From positions 5,332,001-5,396,000 of the forward strand of contig NC_092329.1 of assembly GCF_036785885.1 (NCBI RefSeq): 64,000 bases of DNA, in the 5' to 3' direction. Made by a program: the position numbers and the translations under genes. Source of the stretch: Coffea arabica. Its lineage: Eukaryota; Streptophyta; Magnoliopsida; Gentianales; Rubiaceae. Shown one piece after another: positions 22,480-34,400 of the stretch (position 1 is its first letter; every line of letters starts with the position of its first letter). Below the pieces are notes generated by a model, which was not told the origin of the DNA, ran no database searches, and was given only the letters and a program-made list of their open reading frames with translations.

Positions 22480-25400
22480 GTGGTTGGGCACTTGTGTAGC
22501 TATTTTCTGTTGGTTCAGTTACTGCAGAAATAAAAATTACTGCAATATATTTTCTAATCATTTTTTTATCTTATATATATCAAATCATTAGAATATATAT
22601 ATATTTTTTATAAAAATTTTCGAAAACAACCATCCAAATGGGCATTTAGAATATAGATTCAAAAAGAATTACGCTTTTTGCTTCAGGGAAAAAGAAAAAG
22701 GATTAGGATCGTTGCTACTTCGTTTCACATCATTTTCCAGCAGAGCTACAATTCAGATCAATAATCAGAGTTATTGATCTGAGTAGTTGGCATTTCGTTT
22801 TCTTTTCTTTTCTCCATGTGAATAATTTGTCCGGGGACCGGCCGTCCAAATGGGTCGATTCTAAGAAATGACTAAGACAAAATGTTAATCACTAATGCGA
22901 AGCTTCAATTGATATCCTCAGACTGGTTAAAGGAAGAACATCTGTCTAATGCACATGCTTAATAAATGCGACCACCAGTACGACCGGACATAAAACTCCG
23001 GAACTAATTCACATTTATTTATACTAGAAAAAAATAATTTTTTACGCTATCATTATATATATATCGATAAAATTAACTGAATATCACAGCACCTGAATTT
23101 GAATTTAAATATCAAAATTTGTATATATGACATGCATCTAAATTGATTAATGTATACACTATCAGTGCACAAAAGATTTATCCTAAAAAAATAAAAATAA
23201 AAAATTTTACAATACCGTGAAGGCATTATTACTGTTAGTTCAATATATCTATAAAATTGGTTAAATAGCTTTATCTAACAATGTATATTCATATTCAAAT
23301 AAAGGTACAGTGAACAGAGGGTATTGTAGAATCTCCCAAAGAAATAAACATTTCCATGTCTTTACCCCAAAAAGAAAAAGAAAAAGAAAAGAAAAGCATT
23401 TCCATGTTAAGTAGGCTTCTCAAGAATTCCTTGAAGATGTTGGACAACCAACCATTCTCCATTTCTCAAATTTGACGGCCCCATAACTCTATGATCTATC
23501 AGCACAAGTCGTTGTTTTTAGGCCTCCTATACTTGAAATTATTCCTGCGATCATACCTAACGTCCGTGCTAAGCCATACCCAAATTTTGCATACAATAAT
23601 GCCTACATATTTGTAGTAACAATAATAATAATCAATTGAGCTACCTATAGGTGTAGCCAGTCCAGAAAAGAAAGTGAACAAAAAAAAAAATAAAAAAATC
23701 ACCATTGTTGTGTGAATAGGGCTTAGAAAAGTCAGCCAACCAATAATGTTAAAGACCTACACCAAACCCTAGCCAAGTCTTTCATCTGAACGCTTTTAAC
23801 AACCAATGAATTTTTAGAATTTGTCCGTTTACGGTGCTTACATATCTGACAGGTGTATAAATCATGTGGATTATTTGCAGCTCTCACTAATAGAAGAAAC
23901 AAATTATTGTTCATTTGCTAAAATAACCGTTTCAGCAGCATCGTCTGCTATCAAATGGTCTCAGCCAAAAAGAGAGTTAGGGTTAAGAGGTCAAAAATAA
24001 GAATTTCTTGCTCCAGCCTCACCAATTCATGGCTGTGGTCCAGAAGATAAATTTATGCTCGTAGCATATGAATCTTCTAATAGAAAATAGAAATGTTTCA
24101 GTAATTTATAGGTAGACGTAAAAAATTTGGTGTCATCGCAATCCAAACAAAATGAATGGAAAAATATGAATATCGTATCATCATTTAAGCTGAATGAATA
24201 TTCATCTGCATGAAGGTAACGGTAGTATGTAGTCTGCAACGAATTTATGTAAGGGGCCATACATATATTGCAAGAATAAGATTTGATTGGAACTAGACTT
24301 GGGAGGAAAGGGCAATTTGATCCAGCCACTTGGCCAGGGGATGCACATTCGTTGCGTGATTGGCATAATTGTTAATGCCCGGGGCTTTCTGTATCTATCC
24401 TATTTCTTGAGATGTTGTATTATAAAATTCTTTCTTTGTGGTATTATAAAAATCACACATGTTGGGTCAAAAAAAAAAAAAAAAAAGCCAATCTTGACCG
24501 TGTTCCTTATTATTTTCTTTAACAAACAGCAATATGCATATACTTTAAGGGGAATGAGCAGGGAACTCAACTGGCTCGTATAAAATGTTAAAAATCTCTG
24601 GATAAATCCCCTCAGGAGGAGGAATTGCCAAGCCATTTGACCCTTCACCCATTCCAACGTATCCGGTGCGTTCGTCCCAAAATATTTCTAGATCTATCAT
24701 ACCTAATGCCAGATGGTTGCCAAAAGCACAGACCAGAAAACACAATATGTGTCCCCGCTATGCCCACGTAACTCCAAATACCCGCAAGAGTCATCTAAAA
24801 TTAAGACTAGTACTTTTTACGTGTGTCAAGTGCCAAATTTGAATTCTTGACTAACCAGCCACGCAAGAAATTTTAAATCCCTCTTGATAACTGATTTGCC
24901 TTTAGCATTCTCTTATTGTACTCATCCTCAATGCCCTCTTGACTTGTTCCTCGATTCATTTGAGTTTATATGAAACCAGCAGGCAAATCAAATCTCCACC
25001 ATTTTTAAAGTGATTTTCTTCTTAGGGAAAAAAAAATAAGGAATTACGAAAAGAAATGTACATATTAAACAAGAAGGCAATCACCAATGTGCACACAGAA
25101 GATGAGCATCCAATGGTTTTGGGGTGTCTTTACTTTCTGCAGGCTGTGAGGTGTCACCATCTCAGAGGTAATGCCAAACATAACATTCAAATGGACCGCC
25201 AGGTTTAGACAGGCCCCTTGCATTTAAGTTTTGTACTATTCCGGTTTCTAAAATGTGGGTGTAGGCGAATCGTGTGGAAGTAGCAGCATAATGAGAACAA
25301 TTAGGCCTATCGGTGCTGCCAAACGACGTTAGCCCAAGCGTACACCGGTGGTCCAATCTTCAGCGGTCCAAAAGCCGCGGATTCTCATTAGATCTTGGGG

Positions 25401-26529
25401 TCTTTCGCTGGGACCGAGCTAATTGGCCTAATATACAAAATTAGTAGATATCATTCTACTTATAAATTTTCTTATTGTCCCTTGTTTTTGTAAGTCGTTT
25501 TTGGTATGACGTGTCTAAATCTGGACTTCACTTGAAAAAACCACCGACTAGTAGCTAATTCCTTAACATGTCCGAAGAAAAGGATACGCTCAAACATCTA
25601 GCTAGTGATATTTTTGTCTCCTTGAAGTGTACAGACGAAAAAAAGCTAATTATTTGCGCATGTCACGCGATTGCTGAATTACGAAACTGTACCGGAAGGG
25701 ATTTTGGATGCAAAAAGATGCATTTTATGTTTAGGATTAATTTTTTACGTTAGAAGTTTTAGATGCAAGCCAAAATAAATTTTTTAAATTTAAATAGAAC
25801 TTGCGTGACATGCATTTAGCTTCACTAGTAAAAGTTTGCACGGTGAGAATTTGAACTTTTCTTTTCTCAAGGCTGAGGGACAGGGTCACAGGGGCAGAGC
25901 CAAATGAATATGAAGATGGGCGGCAATTGCCCCTCCCACCCTCAACTTTGAGAAAATTTTGATTTAGGTATAGAATTTTTGAAAATTTTTAAGTTACTTC
26001 TTTATTTGCACCCTCTGAAATATTTTATTTTTATCAACTTTGCCACTCAATATTTTTGAAATTCTCTTTCTTATCTATATTGATACTGACTTAGCCACTA
26101 CTGATGGAGATAAGCTAGATATTATTAAGAAAATCAAGTGTTGATTGTCACTTGTCCATAAAATGGAGTGGAGGGATTTTGTGCCTCGTATGACAAAAGT
26201 AGAATTAATATGCAAAATGGAGATGGGGATAGTGGTCCTGAAGGTAGGGTATTAGATGGGCCTCTTGTTGGATTTGCAGCAAGCAGTGAGTTGTTTGTGA
26301 AGCAGGGATCAAGTGGGTACCTGCCAACCGCTATCAAAGCTTAGCTTACGGCTTTCAGGCCTTACTTGTCTCTATACAAAGCCAGAGCAAAAGGGACAAA
26401 ACAATGTTTAATGTTGGGCCATGTCCAGACGTATGAATCATTTTCCCTGATTCAAAGACCAATTCAGCGCCAACCAGCCCTTAGCTGTGGCATGCCGAGG
26501 ATGCTAAATCTATGTCTTTGGAGGAAATT
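22480..26529. other. Intergenic DNA with MITE remnants, no gene
   Basis: A probable palindromic AT-rich MITE lies at about 23035-23180 ('ttttacgctatcattatata' to 'atgtatacactatcagtgca', weakly inverted). Sequence near 25880-25950 resembles common plant TE debris (gggcagagccaaatg...ggcggcaattgcccc). A 44-codon frame at 26210-26344 has a coding-like look but no family I can name. Confidence 0.4.
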
Positions 26530-26743
26530 AAGGCCCGTTTGGCAAATGAATTTTTTAAGTGTTTGTCTAAAATTTTACTGTAACTTACTGTAGAAGTTTT
26601 TAAAAAAATTTTTGAAGTGTGTTTTTTTTTTAATATTTTGAAGTGTATAGTTTAAAAATTTTGAGAAATTACTGTAACTAAAGTTTTTAAAAAACTTGTA
26701 ACAGACAAACTTTGCAAAAAACTTGTCTGCCAAACAAGACCCT
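26530..26743. mobile_element. MITE, about 214 bp
   Basis: The left end 'aaggcccgtttggca' and right end 'tgccaaacaagaccctt' are inverted repeats. The core has paired 'actgtaact...gttttt' words. No coding content. Confidence 0.6.
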
Positions 26744-26974
26744 TCTGGACCTGAACTTTAGGAGCCACATCCTTCAAAAAAAAAAAAAAAATTTATAGGA
26801 GCCGCATTATTGTCCTACTATCCAGTAGTGTCATTCTGTGGTCCTAGACAAAGTACAGGCATTAAAAAAGTTGTTCTAATATCAATTGAGAGTATTTTGG
26901 TTAGGAGGTTTTCTTATTACGACCGTTCTAATTCTTCTCTTAGTAGATGAATCATTTGTTGTGGATCTATTTTA

Positions 26975-28198
26975 GGCTCCGTTTGGATTTGAGAGTTTTT
27001 CAAAAATTTGTTTTTCATCTACAATGTTATAGTAAAAATTTTACAAAAACAACTTCAAAAACACCATATCCAAACAAATATTTTAAAAACAACTCCAAAT
27101 ATACAAAAAATATATTAATATATAAATATTATATACAAAAATATATTTTGTTTAATAAATATATATTTTATATAAATATTAATACAAAATATAAATATAT
27201 ATAATTAAATATATTTACATATATTTATAAATATATTTATATTTATTTAAATATATTTACATATATTTATAAAATTTTTATATTTATTTAAATATATAAA
27301 TATATTTAATTATATATATTTATATAAATAATATATTTATATATATTTTTAAATATTTTTATTTCAAATATTTTTATAATATGTAAATTAATATATATAT
27401 ATTAATATGTATATTTTGATATTTATATTTCAATTATGAATATAAGATATATTTCAATTATAGTAATATTAATATATTTCAATTATGTATATTAATATGT
27501 ATAATATATATTATATCAATTGAAATAAATATTATATTTTTATATATAAATATTAATATTTTGTTTAAAATATATTTATATATATATGTGTTTATTTAAA
27601 TATAAATATAAATATAAATATATTTATTTATGTATTTATATAAATATGTAAATATATTTATTTAAACTTTGTTTTATAATATGTATATTTCAATTATGTA
27701 TATTTTATTATATATATAAATTATATTAATATTAATATGTAATTTAAATTATGCATATTAATATGTATATTATATATATTATATCAATTGAAATAAATAT
27801 ATGTATTTATATATAAATATTAATATTTGTTTAAAATATATTTATATAAATATATAAATATATACATATCAATTTTATTTTATAATATGTATATTAATGT
27901 GTATTAATATATATATTTGTATATGTATATTAAATATATAATAATATACATATTAAAAAACAAAATTGAAATAAAAATATTATATATATAAATAAATAAC
28001 ATTAATATATAGGAACATAGCCAGTATATATTTAAAAAGAATCTCAACAAAATTCTAAATTATAAAAATATTCAAAAATATATTTTAAAAATACCTCTAA
28101 AAACAATCCAAAAACATCTACAGTAAAAGTTTTTCATATACAAAGCAACAGTAAAGTTTTAAAAAACACCTTCAAAAACAGTTAATCCAAGCGGAGCC
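26975..28198. mobile_element. Inverted-repeat element with AT-satellite core (family C)
   Basis: The ends 'ggctccgtttggatt' and 'aatccaagcggagcc' are inverted repeats. The right-hand ~160 bp (reverse complement) matches the left-hand ~160 bp of the element at 30732-31448, including 'tatatgaaaaacttttactgta', 'ttggattgttttta' and 'aaaatatatttttgaatattttta'. The middle ~900 bp is almost pure A/T made of 'atatttatataaatat'-type words. The element carries no gene. Confidence 0.7.
27080..28010. repeat. AT-only low-complexity block
   Basis: Nearly a kilobase of A and T with very few G or C, built from permutations of 'atatttat', 'aatatata' and 'aattatgtatattaatatg'. Two ~130-bp parts (about 27400-27560 and 27680-27830) share longer words such as 'ttatatcaattgaaataaat', so local duplication contributed to its growth. 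Confidence 0.8.
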
Positions 28199-28575
28199 TT
28201 AGTTCGCTTCACTTGGAAAATTAAACTAATTTTATTGATAATGTCACGTATCAATTTTCTCGTTTGAGATGGCTAGACCTTTACTTTAGGACTTCCTGTC
28301 GATCTACTACAGTTTGCTTCACTTATAAAAAATTAAAATAATTGCTAAAAATAAAATTAATGGTCCTGACTCCTGAGCAATGACACTGATTAAGAACTTC
28401 CTTATATTTGTATTATCATTGTCCGTTGGCATGAACGCCGCATTATTGGTAAGGCAAATTTCCGAGCATTCTGCCGACTGTTCCTAACCTTCTGAGGCAG
28501 CGATATCCAGTATTCTTTCACATCCAGCCGCAGTTTCAACATATAATCTTAAGGGGTTTATTAGTACTTTTTTGA

Positions 28576-28702
28576 GCAATTATTGGATTGCCATTTTTTT
28601 CCAGTTTTGTTTTGAAAATATATTTTTTTTATCCCATATACATCAAATCGCTGCTGAACATTTTTCTATAAAAACTCCAGAAAATAGCAATCCCAACGGG
28701 CT
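28576..28702. mobile_element. MITE-like element, family A, inverted copy
   Basis: It contains 'ggattgcca', 'tcaaatcgctgctgaac' and 'agcaatcccaacgggctc', the reverse-complement arrangement of the 22337 element. It is more decayed. Confidence 0.45.
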
Positions 28703-30455
28703 CAGTGTTTTAAAAGTTAATAGAACAAGAAAATGTTTTTTTCTTAACCGCATACTGTGGTTTATCTTTTTTCCCGATTGTGATGACTTTTATATGACCA
28801 AAATAGGTCAATGATCTAAATGTGATGACCTTATCACCTTTTTATGTTTTTTCAATATTTTTTTAACAAATTCACTCTTGTTGGGCTTTGCCCAAGTATG
28901 ATACATATTCGGCTATCTATATATAAAAAAAAAAGAGGTAAATACTCAATCTGAATTGGTGCACAATTTCATTGGCTTTGGCCCATAAGATAAGTTTGCT
29001 CACTTTTAGCATTAAAATTCATTTGCCTAGGGACAAAGGGAGAAAAGGACCAAAAGGAATCAGTGCGCCACTCATAAAACTAAAACGAACCCGGAAGCCC
29101 AGAGAATTATAGTCCCTTTGTGCTCGAATAAGTGGAAACTGGAAAATCTCCCCAGAATAATTTTAGACGCTGGGGAAGAATTGGAATGTGTTACAGCCCC
29201 TCTTGGATATCACATCATCTCCAGTTGAAATTCACCAGAAGAAGTTGAAATAACATATATTTTGATCCTTGGATAGCAACAATTACAATCATTTAAAATT
29301 TAAATCACTGTCATTATTGAGTGACGTGTGAATCAATGGTTTGATGAAAACTGAGGCGATGATTCCTTAAAAGAATTGAATTTTCAGAATAATTGGAATT
29401 TGTCCGATCAGCAAAGTGTCAAAGCGGTTGGGATGTTGAAAGTCCAATTAGTTACCTCAAAACACAAGAGTAAGGCCCAATTCAAACGTATATTCAAAGT
29501 TTGAGGCCTTCACATGAAATCAATGGCAAAATTCTCCAATATTGTTCAATTTGTAAGCTTTAGAGTTGCTAATTTGAAGGCATCACAAAATAAAAAGAAT
29601 ATTATGACATACCCTTAATTTTTTTTTAAAAAGCAAATTTCATTAACAAAGCACAACATGATTTGATTCACATCACTGTCCAAATGGTAGGTTAAACATG
29701 CACTAGAAATTATAGATATCTACAATTTAATCATATTTATATCAAGATCTGAAAAATATAATAAATTTTATATTCATCTTTTAATAGATAAATTACTGTA
29801 ACTCCTTTCTCTACATATTGCAATAATCAGGTCTGTTAATTAACAGTTTTAAACTTCAATAATGATGATGAGATTATTGAAATAGATTCAAGATCCAAAA
29901 AAAATCAGAGATCTGAAATAAACTTATATCTAACAATAAAATAAGCAAAAAAATACAAAATCTCCATAGGAATCTTTTCGATAATAAAAAATTCTCACTA
30001 GGAATCTCTGGGAGAAATAGAAAATTCTCACTATAGGAGAGACTTTATTAGAAAAATAAGACAAACGAAATTCTTACCCATATTTGATACCCACGCCCCC
30101 TCACGAAGGAGAGAGATTAAGGTGGTAAGGATACATGAATATCAAATATATGTGTAAATATCATTTCCAAAAAAAAACATATCTTTAGGTGTATATAAGT
30201 AGTAAAACTTGGTAAGAACTTTATGCTTCGCAAATTTGAATACGTTAGCATAAAGCAAAATTTAACCCGTCAATACTTTATTTAATGCTATATGAAATTT
30301 GGGGGGCGGGGGGTGGTGGGGACAGCACAAATACATGTCAGGTAACAAATTATTCTTCGAATTACTGATAATGGTTGTGCATAAATGTATATATGTTGGT
30401 GTAATTGAAAACCGTGCACCACTAATTTATAAAAGCACAACTTGTGACACTTGCA
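28703..30455. other. Intergenic DNA, no gene recognised
   Basis: AT-rich. No open frame with coding features and no classified repeat; a short G-rich run lies at 30300-30320. Confidence 0.45.
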
Positions 30456-30610
30456 AGTGTGTTTGGATATCAGATTTTTTGGGATAATTATTTTAAAAAA
30501 TTATTGTGGCACTTTTTGGATGTGATGTGTGTGAAATAAAAATGTGATTGAAAAATGTATTAATGATACAAGCTAATAAAATTTGGTAAATAATCAACTA
30601 TCCAAACAAA
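30456..30610. mobile_element. MITE-like element, family B
   Basis: It starts 'gtgtgtttggatatcag', continues 'ttattgtggcactttttgga' and 'gatgtgtgtgaaataaaaatgtgattg', and ends 'aactatccaaacaaat'. It is the copy with the clearest right end in this family. Confidence 0.55.
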
Positions 30611-30731
30611 TATTTTGTGGATTAAATATGGCTTTATCTAGATTTTTTTTCAAAAATGCTTTTGTTATATATTAAGTACATTTTCTAATTACTTTCACTT
30701 TTGTTATTATATCCAAAAAGTACTACAAATT

Positions 30732-31448
30732 GGCTCTGTTTGGATTATGTGTTTTTGGAGGTGTTTTTCAAAAACTTTATTGTAGATGTGTATATGAAAA
30801 ACTTTTACTGTAAATTTTTTTGGATTGTTTTTAGAAGTATTTTTAAAATATATTTTTGAATATTTTTATAATTTATAATTTTTTTGGGATATTTTTTTAA
30901 AAATTTTACACGACCCATCACTATCCCTTCCCTTTTCCTCCTCCTCTTTCCTTTCTCTTCCTCTCCTCCTCCTCCCTCTTTCCTCTCCCTTCTCCCTTCC
31001 TTCCCCCCAACCCCAAACCCCTCTCTCGCTCGCTGGTGGTGGCTGCGACTTTAGCCACCACTCTAACCACGACCGTCTTGGTCGCGGCTTCTGGTCCCGA
31101 TCAGATTTGATCGTGATTAGGAAGGTTGCTGTCAGTCGAGGGGAAGGAAATTGGGGGGCGGAGAAAGGAAAAGAAGAAGAGAGAAAGGAGGAGAAAAAAT
31201 GGAGGAGGAGCGGAGAAAGGGAGGAAAGATGGGCGGAGAGAGAGAGGAGAGAGGGCCGTGGGTGTGGGGGTGGTGGCGGTAAGGTGGTGGAGACTGATGG
31301 ATAGTTGTGTATTTTTTTATATATTTGGAATTGTTTTTAATGTATTGTATGAATATGGTGTTTTTGGAGTTATTTTTTGTTTGTGTATTATTATAGCATT
31401 GTAGATGAAAAATTATTTTTTAAAAAAAGTCTAAATCCAAAAAGAGCC
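30732..31448. mobile_element. Inverted-repeat element with purine/pyrimidine core (family C)
   Basis: The ends 'ggctctgtttggatt' and 'aatccaaaaagagcc' are inverted repeats, and the left arm matches the right arm of 26975-28198. The middle (about 30905-31290) is unrelated to that element: a C/T tract, a GC-richer spacer and a G/A tract. Confidence 0.7.
30905..31290. repeat. Polypyrimidine/polypurine inverted-repeat core
   Basis: 30915-31030 is almost wholly C and T (ttcctcctcctctttcc-type words); 31138-31260 is almost wholly G and A. The two could pair as a long imperfect hairpin around a ~100-bp spacer. Arg/Glu/Lys-rich frames here are a by-product of the purine strand and are not genes. Confidence 0.65.
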
Positions 31449-34400
31449 ATTTTTTTCTGTCAAGAGATAGAAATACACACCCAATTAGATTAGAAACCCA
31501 ATTAGATTACCAAACAGAGCCATTTGATATTCCAAAAAGTACTACCTTTGCATTTTCAAGTAATTTCAGTGAAACTTTTAGCACGTCATTTAGCTCATCT
31601 TTTCGAAAAGGACTGAAAAGTAGGCATTCTTGTGGTGCGTCACATGGGTCACTTTTTTCAAAAGGTCAATATTTACTATTAAGTTTTGGCGCAACGACTT
31701 AAATTTCCAGAACGAGAAAAGTGTACGACTTCTGTAAGAAAAGGAAAAAGGTTTGCAACTTGGCAGCTCTAAGCTGGAATCTTCATTGGATTCCACTTCA
31801 CTGGCACGGCCCTTTAATTACTAAATAAATCGCTGCCGAAAGATGTCGGCTCAATTCCTCGGGTAATCTTTAGCTGTAATAAGAGTGGGACTGGCAGGGA
31901 AGCAACCCCCAATAACTAAGAAATAATCTATTGAAGAGGCTCAGATATACATATATGTATATATATATATTTGAAAATGCTTTGTCTTCACCAAAGAGCA
32001 AGTTTGAATCGACTTTTAGACAATTCAGAAATCTCATTTTCACTTAATTAATGTATAATGCTCCCACCCCCGCCACCAACCCTGACCCTCCAAGGGAAGG
32101 CGGGGGGATTTAAACCAAAAAAAAAAAAAAGATAAATAGGATTAAAATTCGGAGGACGACTAGCCAATGGCGTGCATGGGATGTGATCCGAATCTGGAAA
32201 GGTGGGCACATGCAGTCAGGTGTCTCCATCGAAGGGAGGAAAGAGTATCTCTTGAAGATTCCACCCACGCTGCTGTTGTCCACAGTAAGAGCACGCTCCC
32301 AACTTTTAGGCTACTCAGCCACCGAGTATTTTGTCCTGGTACGGAATAATTTTGTTTGAGACTCGGACAGGACTCCGATAAAAAACAAAAAGTACTGATT
32401 AATGTGTGATCTACGTCATCTTCCATCGCGATACTGCAACTTTCAGAATCTGGCTTTCCGTTCCAAGTTGCTGTAGTAGGCTCTCACTCTCAAGCAAAAT
32501 GACCGTGCTTCTAGCTGGATTATAGGACGTTTCCCTGCTCTTTCTGGGGCTGCGCTCGGTGTCTTGTTGGCCTCTAAAGAGAGAAATAATCACGAAGCCA
32601 TTGGTGTGGAACAGGTCAGTCATCATATGCTGTACAGAAGTTTCTACAAGCCTTCCATTTACTTTCATTTTGGCAGATGAAAGTTTGGATGGGCTCAATT
32701 CTGGTCGTTACCGCGCCACGGTTAAAACATATGGAATTTGAAGTAGGACTGCTGAACAAAAGTTTCAACGTGCCTTCCATTTACTTTCTTTACCCTTTTT
32801 TTTTTTTTTTTACAGATAAAAGTTTGGATGGACTCAACGCTGGTCGTCACCGCACCGTGATTAAAACATGTTCTTGAAAGTTTAGATGAATTTAACTTCA
32901 ATTACTACCTCGAATTAATCAGAAAAAAATTCCTAGATTATAAGAAGGTAGTCCGTTCTTGCCAAACTCAATCAATTTATATTCGCATCTACTTTCTTTC
33001 TTTTTTTTTAGGAGGAAAGATGGGCCAAAAGCAAAAGCAGCAATAAAACAGAATATTAAGTTGCATTTGGTATCTCGGCAAATTTGGGAATATGTAGAAG
33101 TTCTTGTTAATTGCAACTACCTACAATGCACAACCATCGTGCGGTACACATTAGCATATCTGAGCTGAAGCTATAGCTACATTATCTTTGGACAAATAAC
33201 AGTAGCAATTCTCTTTGACGTTGGACCATTAGTTGTTCCAGTCCAAAATGAAGACGCGCATGGCTCCAGTTAGGAGAGCCCCTAATCCGAAACAGGACGT
33301 GCACGGAGCCACTCATCTTTTATCTTCCAAGCGCCGAGTCCCAACCCCAACCCCGACCCCGACCCCGGCCGCTCAGTTTTTTATTATTGACTTTTTGTTT
33401 TTGAGCTGGAAAGTGTCCCTAGGAGCTAGGAAGGGGCATCAAAGTTTGGAAACTAAAATTCTACATTAACTGGCTGCGACGGATACAATGAACTGCCACC
33501 ATAAGTAGTCAAAATTTTGCTAGCATGAAATCAAGAACTTGAATATATCCTTCCACGCCAATTTCCATTCCACACATACTATAAAGTACGCTCAATGCCT
33601 ATCTTTTGTACATTTTTCTGTCCAATCCTGAAATATTTTTACGTCTAATACAGAACGGATATATCTCACCCATTGCTTGACCATTTGAAACACTACAAAT
33701 TTTCTCAATTTGCTTTGTCCATGCTCATTTTTGGAGGGGCTTTCTCCTAATATAACTTTGTGAAATTCTTTTTTTTTTTCTGAAAAAAATACAATCAATG
33801 TATTCCATATAAGCTTCTTTTTCCTTGCGGTTGCTACTGTATGCCATATTTTATTGGGGGGAAAAAGATACTATTTCCACGTTGTCTCAAGAATAGGCCA
33901 GAAGCCTATAACAAAGAGTACGCGGAACCCATCAGGGAGGTTAGGGAAGTGCAAATTGCCATACTAGGCCATTAATATATTACTAATTAATTACCCTTAA
34001 TACATGTATCCTGATTCATTTACGTGGAACTTTAGACTTTTTATTTATCAAAAACATGTCAAGCTTTCTCGAGGCTTAGTCATTAACCCCAGCAAATCCA
34101 ACCAATCACCCCATCCTTATCAATTCATTAATTAATTAACTAATCTTCCCCACAAGAACGGCAACACAGGAGCATGTCTACCTGGTTAGTCATCTCAGCA
34201 TCCAGTCATGGGGTGGGGACCTTTTTTCCTCTCTTTGCGAGCCGCCAGCCCTTGATTCCTCAAATCCTGGATTGTTACGAAAATGGTCATTGATTAAAGA
34301 ATCACTTTTTTTTTTGGGTGAAGCAAAAGAGCCACTTGTTCTTGTTCTTCTTCTTCCTCCTTTTTTTTTTTTTTGAAGCAAAAGAACCACTTGTTTATTC

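Noticed and set aside
24545-24745. 66-codon minus-strand frame with a Gly/Pro-rich stretch
   Set aside because: No family recognised, no splice partners and no second exon nearby. It is probably a chance frame.
31107-31404. Arg/Glu/Lys/Gly-rich open frames
   Set aside because: They lie on the purine-rich strand of a low-complexity tract, where stop codons are rare by composition. No domain, splice signal or start context supports a gene.
33340-33369. CCCCAA/CCCCGA run as telomere-like sequence
   Set aside because: Only about five irregular hexamers, not the plant telomere unit CCCTAAA; a local microsatellite.
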